Shown here: positions 37,095 to 45,064 of the stretch, in pieces | How positions within the stretch are numbered: position 1 is the first letter of the stretch | Layout: every line of letters starts with the position of its first letter | Source: JAZDKP01 sp043802925 | GTDB lineage: Bacteria; Fibrobacterota; OXYB2-FULL-49-7; JAEUSG01 | Reading direction: 5' to 3' | DNA length: 54,083 nt | NCBI GenBank assembly: GCA_043802925.1 | Contig: JAZDKP010000139.1 | Location: 1 to 54,083 of the forward strand | The notes under the pieces: generated by a model | What the model was told of the DNA's origin: nothing | The model's input: the letters and a program-made list of their open reading frames with translations, nothing else | Databases searched by the model: none | Position numbers and translations under genes: made by a program

Positions 37095-37841
37095 TCAATC
37101 CTTGAAAATGGAGCGTTCGTCCGAAAGCCGGGCCGGGTGGTCGATTTCAGTGAGTTCCTTGATAAGAAAAGGCTCACCATAGGCCTTTAGTATTCGACTT
37201 CCGTAATATTTGAGCCGGGTATCGAGCAGGTCCTGAAATTGCGGGGTGGCCAGCCGCGTTTTTCCCTCAAACTGCGCGGACCTGTCATGGAAGAACTGCG
37301 ATTCGTAGGCCATGACCGCGGCATGCCGCTGGTCGATATGCGCTGAGATGTCGACGACAAAAGAGGGGGGCAGGTCCTGGCCCAGCATGTATCTGACCAG
37401 ACGTTCGGGCCGGAAGGGTTTTTGCGGGCAATCATACTTGCCAAAACCCGCCTTGTACCAGGCGGAGTCAACAAGAAGGGCTGCGGCGCAATGATCCGGA
37501 TGGGTGTCCTGGCCCACGGGTGCCAGGAGGATGCGGGGGCGGACGGTCCGGATGAGTCCGACCAGCCGTTTTTCGTCCGTTTCATTCTTTTCCACCCGCG
37601 TGTCAGGCATGAAAAAACAGGCCCGGAAAGTGGCGCCCAGTATTTCCGCGGCCTTGTGCGATTCGCGCAAGCGGGTCTCTTTGTCTCCGCGCGTACCCAT
37701 TTCGCCGGCCGTGAGGTCGAGAATGCCAACGGAAACACCGGACGCAATCATTTTCGCAAGCGTGCCCGCGCAACCGAGTTCAACGTCGTCGGGATGGGCG
37801 CCCACGGCAAGCACGTCAACGGGCCTCGGGTTTGTTTGCAT
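37095..37841 (-). CDS. bshB1: Bacillithiol biosynthesis deacetylase BshB1
   Basis: A 248-residue PIG-L/LmbE-family protein. Zinc residues lie in AHPDDVELGCAGTL (H16, D18, D19) and a later HPDH (TPDHCAA-type) motif. LDLTAGEMGTRGDKETR is the BshB1 signature. It deacetylates GlcNAc-malate to GlcN-malate. The ATG at 37841 lies just after the bshC stop, with AAGGA 10-14 bases before it; an in-frame TTG at 37850 overlaps that stop and is the alternative start. Confidence 0.94.
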   Translation of the reverse strand: MQTNPRPVDVLAVGAHPDDVELGCAGTLAKMIASGVSVGILDLTAGEMGTRGDKETRLRESHKAAEILGATFRACFFMPDTRVEKNETDEKRLVGLIRTVRPRILLAPVGQDTHPDHCAAALLVDSAWYKAGFGKYDCPQKPFRPERLVRYMLGQDLPPSFVVDISAHIDQRHAAVMAYESQFFHDRSAQFEGKTRLATPQFQDLLDTRLKYYGSRILKAYGEPFLIKELTEIDHPARLSDERSIFKD

Positions 37842-37846
37842 TGGGT

Positions 37847-39208
37847 TCAAATCCTTATGCGCGTATGTTTAAAGGAAAAAGGGTCCACGGTTTCAAGCAA
37901 CCGGTCCAGGAACCCCGGGTTTTCATAAGTGAAAAATACAAAATTATAGTACCGCTCCTGCAGCGTGCCGGGATAAAGAAAATCATAGGCCAACGCAAGC
38001 GGGCTGTTGCCTGCAAAAAGTTGCCGCCGGGCTGCGGCCGACAGTTTTTTTTCAATATAGGAACGGGTGAGCAGCGCCTTGCGCCGTCCTGCTTCCACGG
38101 CGCCGGGCAGACCGCGGTCCAGGGGCGAGAGGGTCTCCCTGAGATCATCATAAAGCGTGTTCAGGCCGCCTTCAAAGCGTTCAAGCGCTTTCTGCGCCTT
38201 GTCGGGCAGGCTCTGGAGCGCGGCCCGGAGTTCCGCCTTCTGCCGGTCCAGGATGATTTCCCCGGGCGTGGACCCTGCCTGAGCCAGAATGCGTTCATCG
38301 TTTTCGCGGACAAGTGTGGCGGAAAAACGGGGCCAGATAACCGGCATGCGGCGGCCGAGTGATTCGTAAAACGGGGCGGTCTCGGCATGGTAGGCGGTTT
38401 CGGCCGGGCCCGACACATCGGCCAGCACCGGCAGCGCATATTCCAGCGAGGCAAGCCGTGAAAGGGCGGAGGTGAGAGGCGTCCCCTCTTTCAATGATGC
38501 GTTGCCGTTGAGACGGGCGCGTTGGTTTCCCTGGAGCATGTAGAGGAAACGGTCGCCTTCGCGGATCGGCACCTGGGGTTTAAAACCCGCTTCACGGAGT
38601 TCCTCCGTCCGTTTCAACACGTTGTTCCAAAGGGTTTTTGTGACGGGTTCAAAGACGTTGAAAAAGGGAGCGCGCAGCTTCTGCGTTTCCTTTTCGAGTG
38701 GCGACATCACGGTCACGCCGTATTTGCCGAACAGTTGCCGCAGGAGTTTTTTATGATACCCTCCCCAGTTTTCCGCGGATATTGCGGGGAGGTCTTCCAG
38801 GGTGCCTGCCGGACTGGGCAGAAGACCGGTCACGTGCCTGTTTTCGGCCTTGATATGGAGCGTGTGTCCAAACGGAGAGCGTGCCGTCGCCACTTCAACG
38901 GTGTCGTCGTCATCGTCCGCAAGCCAGAAGAGGGGGGTTGCGGTGACGCCGAAACGGTCGCGTACAAAGCGGCACAAATTTACGGCGGTGAGAATTTTAT
39001 AAGCCACGTATAACGGGCCGCCGAGAAGGCAGGCCTGATGGCCGCAGGTGATGACGACCTCGTTTTTGCCAAGGTGTTCAAGCCGGCGGGCAAGCCCTGT
39101 TTCGTCCGGGGTAAAATGGAAAAAGCAACGGGAGTCGCCCCCGGAAAGATAATCAGCAACAAGAGGCGGGGCGGGATAGAAGTCGAATGTGTGCGATGGG
39201 GCGTTCAA
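37847..39208 (-). CDS. bshC: Bacillithiol synthase BshC (cysteine-adding enzyme)
   Basis: A 453-residue protein with BshC blocks VITCGHQACLLGGPLYVAYKILTAV and ATPLFWLADDDDDTVEVATARSP, the cognates of VTGQQ...GGPLYT and PVFWIAxEDHD. It couples cysteine to GlcN-malate to give bacillithiol. It is shorter than the usual ~530-540 residues; the missing part seems to be in the coiled-coil domain, although the core is complete. The TTG start is uncertain because no ribosome-binding site is visible and no Met occurs soon after. It follows the ParA-M23 fusion by 15 bases. Confidence 0.88.
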   Translation of the reverse strand: MNAPSHTFDFYPAPPLVADYLSGGDSRCFFHFTPDETGLARRLEHLGKNEVVITCGHQACLLGGPLYVAYKILTAVNLCRFVRDRFGVTATPLFWLADDDDDTVEVATARSPFGHTLHIKAENRHVTGLLPSPAGTLEDLPAISAENWGGYHKKLLRQLFGKYGVTVMSPLEKETQKLRAPFFNVFEPVTKTLWNNVLKRTEELREAGFKPQVPIREGDRFLYMLQGNQRARLNGNASLKEGTPLTSALSRLASLEYALPVLADVSGPAETAYHAETAPFYESLGRRMPVIWPRFSATLVRENDERILAQAGSTPGEIILDRQKAELRAALQSLPDKAQKALERFEGGLNTLYDDLRETLSPLDRGLPGAVEAGRRKALLTRSYIEKKLSAAARRQLFAGNSPLALAYDFLYPGTLQERYYNFVFFTYENPGFLDRLLETVDPFSFKHTRIRI

Positions 39209-39223
39209 GTGGATAGCAGGGCG

Positions 39224-41035
39224 CTACTGCTGCGCGGCCTGGCTGAGTTCTGTCTCGACAAAATTGAGGCGGAAGACCCAGTTGTTCGGGTCGATGTAGT
39301 CGAACGAACCCTTGTGGCCCGGGGACTTGATGCCATAGCCAAAATGGAGGTGCGGGCCGGAGGTGACCCCTGTGATGCCCACCGTGCCGAGGGGCTGGCC
39401 CTTGATGACGGTGTCGCCGGTTTTGACAAAACGCTTGTCCATGTGCGCAAAGAGTAGGCAGAAGTCGTCGCCCTGCACGGTCACGATGTTGCCCCCGCGT
39501 TGGTTGTTCTGGAGCGTCACCCGGCCGTCCGTAGGCGAGAGGATGGTGCTGCCGAGCCGGCAGGCGATATCGACGCCGGTATGCGGGGTGCCGCCGCCGA
39601 TGCCCCGCTCGGCCCAGAGGCCCGTTATATAGGCCAGGCTGTCACTGACCAGGGTCTTGTAATAAGAATAGACTTTGTGGTCCATCTCAAAGTTTTTATT
39701 GTGCAAAAACGACGGGGGATAGAGGACCAGTTCGGTGCCGGGCTTGATGCCCCAGTAGTTCTGGATGGCGGGCTGGTTGCGCTCGCGCGCCGTGAGATTG
39801 TGGATTTTGACCAGTTCGGCTACATAGGCATCAATGGCTATGGGTGCAGGGAGCACGGCGCGGTATTCGGAGATGGCGTACTTGGCAATCTGGTAAAGCG
39901 ATTCGTGGCTCTGGAAGGTGTAGCGGATAGGCTCGCGGTGCGTCCGTTCAAGTTGCGCCGGGGTGAGGACGCGCGGAAGCCCACGATCCACGACCGCGGC
40001 GGAATAGACGATTGCGGCTATGAAAACCGCGGCCTTGGCAAAGCCCCGGACGGTGCGGTAGGCCGCATGGCGGAAGGCCGCGACCTTGTTTTTTTCCGCG
40101 GCCACCCGGTTCAGGATGAACTGAACGGAATCGGTCAATTGCTCAAAGGCCTTTTTAAGCGGGCTGGTGAATTTGAGCTGTACGATGGGCAGGCCGCTGT
40201 CCTGGGAGGAACGGATGAGTGATGATTCTGGAATTTCAAGGTTCAGGACAATAGACCGGGGGAGCGAAAGAATACCGCTTTTGGGTTCCTGCGCAAAGGA
40301 TTCAAAGAGGGAATGGAGGAAGGTGCGGTTTTCGTTCATGGTCCGGGTTTTGCCGACATTTTGGTTGGAATTGACCCCGTAGACCTCGTTCTTTATAATG
40401 CGCACATTGATACTCTTGTGCTTTTTCATGAGGCGCGATATTTCACCCACATATTCCTTGAGGCTTTTTGTGGAGAGCGCGGAAAGAGTGACCGGAATGA
40501 GGTTTAGGTCCGAGACCGTAAAGAGGTTTTTTACCAGGTCGTCCCAGATGGAAGCCGTGTCAATGACGATGTACTTATAATACTCTTTGCAGATGCGGAG
40601 CGAGTGATTGAGGTTTCGGATATGCTGCCGGCCTATCTTTGAGAAAAGACTTGAATTGGCAGGTATAAGGTCAAGTCCAGGCATGATTTGTACGGTAAGG
40701 TCGGTAATGCTTTTGTTGCCGAGTAACGCTTTGCGTGCCGCATAACGGGCTTTGCCGAACACCCCCCTTTTTGCGTGCGCCGGAAGAATGGTGTTGGGCA
40801 GGTAATACCGGTGCTTGAAAAGGTGGAAGCTTGATTTTATAAACGAAGTCGGATCTTTTCCGAGCGCGGAGGTGGCGCTGCCTTGAACATCGAGGTCAAT
40901 GAGGAGTGTGGGGCCGCGGTTGGCAAAACTGGCTGCCAGGTTGGTTGCAATCGTTGATTTGCCGACACCCCCCTTGATGTTGGCTATCTGGATGATACCA
41001 CCCTGGTCGTTATCTGTAAATATAAGCCTTTTCAT
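39224..41035 (-). CDS. ParA/MinD-type ATPase fused to a membrane helix, LysM-like domain and M23 peptidase
   Basis: A 603-residue protein in one uninterrupted frame. Residues 1 to about 310 are a ParA-type ATPase: deviant Walker A KGGVGKST (21-28, signature K21), Walker A' DLDVQGSAT (47-55), Walker B IVIDT (156-160), and SLPRSIVLNLEIPESSLIRSS in place of the ParA switch/C-terminal region. Membrane helix about 335-350 (AAVFIAAIVYSAAVV). LysM-like segment about 372-440 (YTFQSHESLYQIA...GIKPGTELVL). M23/LytM domain about 475-590 with HxxxD (H485, D489), H531 and HLHFG (H562, H564), all zinc or catalytic residues present. The ATPase should be cytoplasmic and the peptidase periplasmic. First in the bshC-bshB1-bshA-lptD run. 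It ends with TAG. The domain order is seen; coupling of the two activities is inference. Confidence 0.85.
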   Translation of the reverse strand: MKRLIFTDNDQGGIIQIANIKGGVGKSTIATNLAASFANRGPTLLIDLDVQGSATSALGKDPTSFIKSSFHLFKHRYYLPNTILPAHAKRGVFGKARYAARKALLGNKSITDLTVQIMPGLDLIPANSSLFSKIGRQHIRNLNHSLRICKEYYKYIVIDTASIWDDLVKNLFTVSDLNLIPVTLSALSTKSLKEYVGEISRLMKKHKSINVRIIKNEVYGVNSNQNVGKTRTMNENRTFLHSLFESFAQEPKSGILSLPRSIVLNLEIPESSLIRSSQDSGLPIVQLKFTSPLKKAFEQLTDSVQFILNRVAAEKNKVAAFRHAAYRTVRGFAKAAVFIAAIVYSAAVVDRGLPRVLTPAQLERTHREPIRYTFQSHESLYQIAKYAISEYRAVLPAPIAIDAYVAELVKIHNLTARERNQPAIQNYWGIKPGTELVLYPPSFLHNKNFEMDHKVYSYYKTLVSDSLAYITGLWAERGIGGGTPHTGVDIACRLGSTILSPTDGRVTLQNNQRGGNIVTVQGDDFCLLFAHMDKRFVKTGDTVIKGQPLGTVGITGVTSGPHLHFGYGIKSPGHKGSFDYIDPNNWVFRLNFVETELSQAAQQ

Positions 41036-41039
41036 GTTA

Positions 41040-41069
41040 TTGCAAACGCTACATATTGTATTTTATTAT
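41040..41069 (+). promoter_or_regulatory. Candidate promoter for ogt
   Basis: TTGCAA (41040-41045) and TATTAT (41064-41069) are separated by 18 bases in the AT-rich 76-base spacer between the divergent ParA-M23 and ogt genes. The -10 differs from consensus by one base. The downstream distance to the ogt ATG is 42 bases. Confidence 0.35.
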
Positions 41070-41111
41070 CGAAATTTCAAGGCAATAACTTTAAAATAAA
41101 TTTTTAGACAG

Positions 41112-41579
41112 ATGTTGTCAAATCCTTTGAATTCATTCTATTACTATGACAGTGGGGCAATACCCCTCTATATTGAAGCCGGACCCCAAGGTATTGTTGC
41201 CATAAGTTACAGGAGTGGCAAAACTTGTGATCACGGCTATGATTTCAAACCACTCATTTTCCAGTTGAATAGCTATTTTTCCGGGTCGTTGCAACGGTTT
41301 TCGCTGCCCCTGGCGTACGACAGGACAACTTTTGCCGGCCGGGTCATGACCGCGCTCTTACGCGTTCCTTACGGCCGGACCCTCTCGTATGGTGCGCTTG
41401 CGCGCAATGCCGGATTTCCAGGCGCTGCAAGGGCCGTGGGTACAGTCATGGCAAAGAATCCGCTGCCGATTCTGGTTCCCTGCCACAGAGTCATATTATC
41501 GGATGGCTGTCTCGGCCGGTACAGCGGCGGAATCGGTGTAAAAGAACGACTGCTGCGGCTGGAAAGGGCGGTTATCTGA
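41112..41579 (+). CDS. ogt: Methylated-DNA-protein cysteine methyltransferase
   Basis: A 155-residue protein with the active-site PCHRV (C124) after AARAVGTVMAKNPLPILV, the YGRTLSYGALA helix-turn-helix segment and the SGGIGVKERLLRLE C terminus. It repairs O6-methylguanine by irreversible transfer to C124. The N-terminal domain is short but present. It converges tail-to-tail with the dCMP deaminase gene, with a 2-base gap and no terminator between. Confidence 0.95.
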   Translation: MLSNPLNSFYYYDSGAIPLYIEAGPQGIVAISYRSGKTCDHGYDFKPLIFQLNSYFSGSLQRFSLPLAYDRTTFAGRVMTALLRVPYGRTLSYGALARNAGFPGAARAVGTVMAKNPLPILVPCHRVILSDGCLGRYSGGIGVKERLLRLERAVI

Positions 41580-41581
41580 TT

Positions 41582-42022
41582 TTACCTGTCCGAGAGATGC
41601 CGTTTGATTGATATCCCGATTTTTTTTGCCGTTCCCTGTACCCGTTTCAGGTCATTCCCATAAACCTTGCCGTACACAACCCGCTTGATACCCACATTGG
41701 CTATCAGTTTAAAGCAATGCCAGCAGGGACTGCTGGTGGTGTAAAGGGCCCCATCCTTAATGGAAACTCCGGTATAGGCGGCTTGAAGAATGGCATTAGC
41801 TTCGGCGTGCACGGTGCTGGTGCAATGCCCCTCCAACATTTCGTGGCCTGTTTCAGCGCAATGGGGCATTTTACGGATGCTTCCGTTATAGCCCGTGGAA
41901 AGGATGATGTTGTCCCGCACAATGACCGCGCCCACATGGTTTCGGTCGCAGGTGGAACGGCCGGCGACCACGGCCGCTATCCGTAAGAAATAATCGTCCC
42001 AGGAACTGCGCGGATGTTTCAT
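41582..42022 (-). CDS. Deoxycytidylate (dCMP) deaminase
   Basis: A 146-residue protein from the ATG at 42022 (MKHPRSSWDDYFLRIA); sequence upstream in frame overlaps glyA and is not protein-like. Zinc ligands are in HAE (H72-A-E74) and PCWHC (C100, C103). STCDRNHVGAVIV and GYNGSIRKMPHC are typical of ComEB/dCMP deaminases. It makes dUMP for thymidylate synthesis, and glyA next door makes the methylene-THF used in that step. It is the last gene of the argJ-rpiB-glyA run. Confidence 0.93.
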   Translation of the reverse strand: MKHPRSSWDDYFLRIAAVVAGRSTCDRNHVGAVIVRDNIILSTGYNGSIRKMPHCAETGHEMLEGHCTSTVHAEANAILQAAYTGVSIKDGALYTTSSPCWHCFKLIANVGIKRVVYGKVYGNDLKRVQGTAKKIGISIKRHLSDR

Positions 42023-42029
42023 GGGCTTT

Positions 42030-43322
42030 TTATGCGTGAAAGATGGGGTACTTGAGGCAAAACTCGCGAACCTCCCCTTTGATACGTGTAATGGCCGGGT
42101 CCTTCTTAAATGCCTCTGCCATTTCGTTGCCTTTGAGTTCTTCGGACTGCCGGTCTTGCGCAACATGGTTGATGACCTTGTCGATCCAATCGGCCAGCTG
42201 GGCCATCTCTTTTTCCTTCATGCCGCGGGTGGTGACTGCCGGGGTGCCGAGGCGCACACCGCTTGGACTGTAGGGCTTGCGCGGGTCGTAGGGGATGGTG
42301 CTCCGCGAACAGGAAATGTTGGCCGCATCGAGGGCGCGCTCGGCGTTGAGGCCGGGCACGCCGCGGCTGGTCATGTCCACGACCATGAGGTGGTTGTCCG
42401 TTCCATCGGAGATAATCTTGAATCCGCGCTTCATCAGTTCCGCCGCGAGCGTGGCCGCGTTTTTCATGACCTGCTTTGCATACTGGGTGAACGCGGGTTC
42501 GAGCGCTTCGCGGAAGGCCGTGGCCTTGGCCGCCTGGATATGGTCGTGCGGCCCGCCCTGGAGCCCGGGGAACAGGGCCGTGTCGATGGCTTGCGCGAAC
42601 TTTTCCTTGCACATTATTATGGCGCCGCGCGGGCCGCGCAGGGTCTTGTGCGTGGTGGTGGAGACGACGTCAAAACAGGGGACCGGCGAATCAATTTGCT
42701 TGCCCGCAATAAGGCCCGCGATATGCGCAATGTCGGCAAAGGTGATGGCCCCGATTTCGTCGGCAATGGACTTGAACGCTTTCCAGTCGAGGTTGCGGGA
42801 ATAGGCGGAGAATCCGGCGAGGATCATTTTGGGCCGTTCACGGAGCGCAATTTCGCGCACCTGGTCCATGTTGATGCGGCCGGATGCGCGGTCCACCGTG
42901 TACTGGGTGAAGTTGTAGAGCATGCCCGAAAAATTGACCTTGTGGCCGTGGGAGAGGTGGCCGCCATGGTCGAGGGCCAGGCCGAGTACCTTGTCACCGG
43001 GCTTGAGCAGGGCAAAGTAGACCGCGGCGTTGGCCGGGCTGCCCGATAAGGGTTGGACATTCACATGTTCACACCCGAAGAGGGCGCGGGCGCGGTCCAT
43101 GCAGAGGGTCTCGACCTCGTCGATAATCTCGTTGCCCGCGTAGTACCGCTTGCCCGGGTAACCTTCGGAGTACTTGTTGTTCAGGACCGTGGCCATGGCC
43201 TCGAGTACCGCGTGGGATACATAGTTTTCAGAGGCGATGAGCTCCATGCCCTCTTCCTGTCGCCGTTGTTCGCGCACGATCATGTCGTAGAGGGAGGGAT
43301 CGTTCTTCTTCAGGTGCTCCAT
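42030..43322 (-). CDS. glyA: Serine hydroxymethyltransferase
   Basis: A 430-residue PLP enzyme with IASENYVSHAVLEAM, NKYSEGYPGKRYYAGNEIIDEVE, HGGHLSHG and the PLP lysine in TTTHKTLRGPRG (K226). It converts serine and THF to glycine and methylene-THF. It sits 21 bases after rpiB, an rpiB-glyA order also known from Firmicutes. No glycine riboswitch is visible in the short spacer. Confidence 0.98.
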   Translation of the reverse strand: MEHLKKNDPSLYDMIVREQRRQEEGMELIASENYVSHAVLEAMATVLNNKYSEGYPGKRYYAGNEIIDEVETLCMDRARALFGCEHVNVQPLSGSPANAAVYFALLKPGDKVLGLALDHGGHLSHGHKVNFSGMLYNFTQYTVDRASGRINMDQVREIALRERPKMILAGFSAYSRNLDWKAFKSIADEIGAITFADIAHIAGLIAGKQIDSPVPCFDVVSTTTHKTLRGPRGAIIMCKEKFAQAIDTALFPGLQGGPHDHIQAAKATAFREALEPAFTQYAKQVMKNAATLAAELMKRGFKIISDGTDNHLMVVDMTSRGVPGLNAERALDAANISCSRSTIPYDPRKPYSPSGVRLGTPAVTTRGMKEKEMAQLADWIDKVINHVAQDRQSEELKGNEMAEAFKKDPAITRIKGEVREFCLKYPIFHA

Positions 43323-43343
43323 GGGAAGGGCCTCCTTTACCGG

Positions 43344-43781
43344 TTATTCGTCGATGAGGTTGATGCGATGCTGATGGCGGCCGCCCTCAAAGGCGGTGGA
43401 AAGCCAGGCCTGGACAATGTCAAAGGCCAGGTTTTCCGAAACGATGCGCCCGCCGAGGCAGAGAATATTGGCGTTGTTGTGGGACGCTGCAAGCCGTGCC
43501 ATTTCGACACTGGTGCAGAGCGCGGCGCGGACGCCCTTGAAACGGTTGGCCGTATAACACATGCCAAGGCCGGTTCCACAGACAAGGATGCCCCGGGCGT
43601 ATTCCCCCTGCTGCACTGCGAGCGCCACCTTTTTCGCATACACGGGATAGTCGACCGAATGGGTCGCGTGCGTGCCCGCGTCCGTGATGGAAAACCCTTC
43701 GCGGGAAAGCTTTTCGCGAAGCTGCTCTTTGAGAAGAAAGCCCGCGTGGTCGCTGCCGATGATGATTTTGTTGCCGGCCAT
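43344..43781 (-). CDS. rpiB: Ribose-5-phosphate isomerase B
   Basis: A 145-residue protein with GSDHAGFLLKEQL at the N terminus, YPVYAKKVA, the catalytic-cysteine motif GILVCGTGLGM and HNNANILCLGGR. It interconverts ribose-5-P and ribulose-5-P. It starts 2 bases after the argJ stop and is likely cotranscribed with it and glyA. Confidence 0.97.
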   Translation of the reverse strand: MAGNKIIIGSDHAGFLLKEQLREKLSREGFSITDAGTHATHSVDYPVYAKKVALAVQQGEYARGILVCGTGLGMCYTANRFKGVRAALCTSVEMARLAASHNNANILCLGGRIVSENLAFDIVQAWLSTAFEGGRHQHRINLIDE

Positions 43782-43783
43782 GT

Positions 43784-44986
43784 TTACGTATGGTATTCCG
43801 CGTTGATTTTGACGTAGTCGTACGAAAAATCACAGGTGAAGAGTTCGGCGCAGGCAGGGCCGGCCTTGAGATCCACAACAATGGCCAGTTCCGGGGCTTT
43901 CATTTTCTTCGAGACCGCGGCTGCGTCAAAAAGAAGGGGTTCGCCCCGGTTTACCAGCCGCACGCCGCAGACATGGAGACTGACGCGCGACGGGTCGAAG
44001 GGCACGCCTGCGTAACCGGCCGCGGCCAGGATGCGGCCCCAGTTGGGGTCATTGCCAAAGAGCGCGGTCTTGACCAGCGGTGAATGGCAGATGGAGCGGG
44101 CGATGCGGTCCGCACTGGCTTCGGTTTTTGCGCCGGTGACCTTTACGGACACAAGCTTTGTGGCGCCTTCACCGTCGCGGGCTATTGCTTTGGCCAGCGT
44201 GACGCACACATGGGTGAGCGCGTCCGTGAAGTCCGCGAGCGCTTTGCCGCCCTTTATTTCCGGGTTATGGGCGCAACCGTTGGCAAGGAGGAAAAGCGAG
44301 TCGTTGGTGCTGGTGTCGCCGTCCACGGTGATGCGGTTGAAACTTTGGGCGAGTGCGGCTTTAAAAGCCCGGTTGAGCGCGGATTTTGCAATGCGCGCGT
44401 CCGTGGTGACAAAGGCCAGCATGGTGGCCATGTTGGGATGGATCATACCGGAGCCTTTGCAGCACCCACCAAGGGTGACGGGTTTTCCGCCCACAGTAAT
44501 GCGAACCGCGGCTTCCTTGGATACCAGGTCCGTGGTCATGATGGCGCGGGCAAAGTCATGGCCGCGTTTGCCCGAAAGCGCCCGTGCGCCGAGCGTGATG
44601 CCGGTGCTGATTTTATCCATGGGCAACTGCCGGCCGATGACGCCCGTGGAGGCCACGAGCACCTCGTCCGGGCGGCATGCGAGCGCTTTGGCCGCGAGCG
44701 CGGCCATGCGCTGCGCGTTTTTATCGCCGAGTTTTCCGGTGCAGGCGTTGGCCGTGCCGCTGTTGACCGCCAGCCCCTTTACGTGTTTCCCGCTTTTAAG
44801 GATGCGTTGGCACCAGACGACCGGTGCGGCGCAGAAGAGGTTCCGCGTGAAGGCGCCGGCAAAGAGCGCCGGGGTTTCGGACACCAGCATCCCGAAATCG
44901 GCCTTTCCGGAGCGCTTGAGTCCGCAGGTCACGCCTGCGGCCAGAAAGCCTTTTGCCGTGGTCACTCCGCCCTGTATTTTCTTCAT
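43784..44986 (-). CDS. argJ: Bifunctional ornithine acetyltransferase/N-acetylglutamate synthase
   Basis: A 400-residue protein. The ATG at 44986 has AGGCGG four bases upstream. The N terminus GGVTTAKGFLAAGVTCGLK is typical. The autoproteolysis site is NMATMLAF with the nucleophile T188. It makes N-acetylglutamate and recycles acetyl in arginine synthesis. No other arg genes are in the window, so its pairing with rpiB-glyA is a local arrangement. It heads a minus-strand operon with a candidate promoter in the divergent spacer. Confidence 0.95.
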   Translation of the reverse strand: MKKIQGGVTTAKGFLAAGVTCGLKRSGKADFGMLVSETPALFAGAFTRNLFCAAPVVWCQRILKSGKHVKGLAVNSGTANACTGKLGDKNAQRMAALAAKALACRPDEVLVASTGVIGRQLPMDKISTGITLGARALSGKRGHDFARAIMTTDLVSKEAAVRITVGGKPVTLGGCCKGSGMIHPNMATMLAFVTTDARIAKSALNRAFKAALAQSFNRITVDGDTSTNDSLFLLANGCAHNPEIKGGKALADFTDALTHVCVTLAKAIARDGEGATKLVSVKVTGAKTEASADRIARSICHSPLVKTALFGNDPNWGRILAAAGYAGVPFDPSRVSLHVCGVRLVNRGEPLLFDAAAVSKKMKAPELAIVVDLKAGPACAELFTCDFSYDYVKINAEYHT

Positions 44987-45012
44987 AATACCGCCTGTTT
45001 TAGGAAACAAAT

Positions 45013-45040
45013 ATAATTATTTGGGTCAGACTTTGTGCAA
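45013..45040 (-). promoter_or_regulatory. Candidate promoter for argJ
   Basis: Reading the minus strand, TTGCAC (45040-45035) is followed after 17-19 bases by ATTATA or TATATT in the spacer between argJ and the divergent FAD gene. The spacer is AT-rich and short. The match is moderate. Confidence 0.33.
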
Positions 45041-45064
45041 TTCATAATAGTTATTTTATTTAAT

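Noticed and set aside
42021..45047. Long plus-strand frames over glyA, rpiB and argJ
   Set aside because: The minus strand holds three textbook enzymes; the plus-strand frames lack motifs and ribosome-binding sites.
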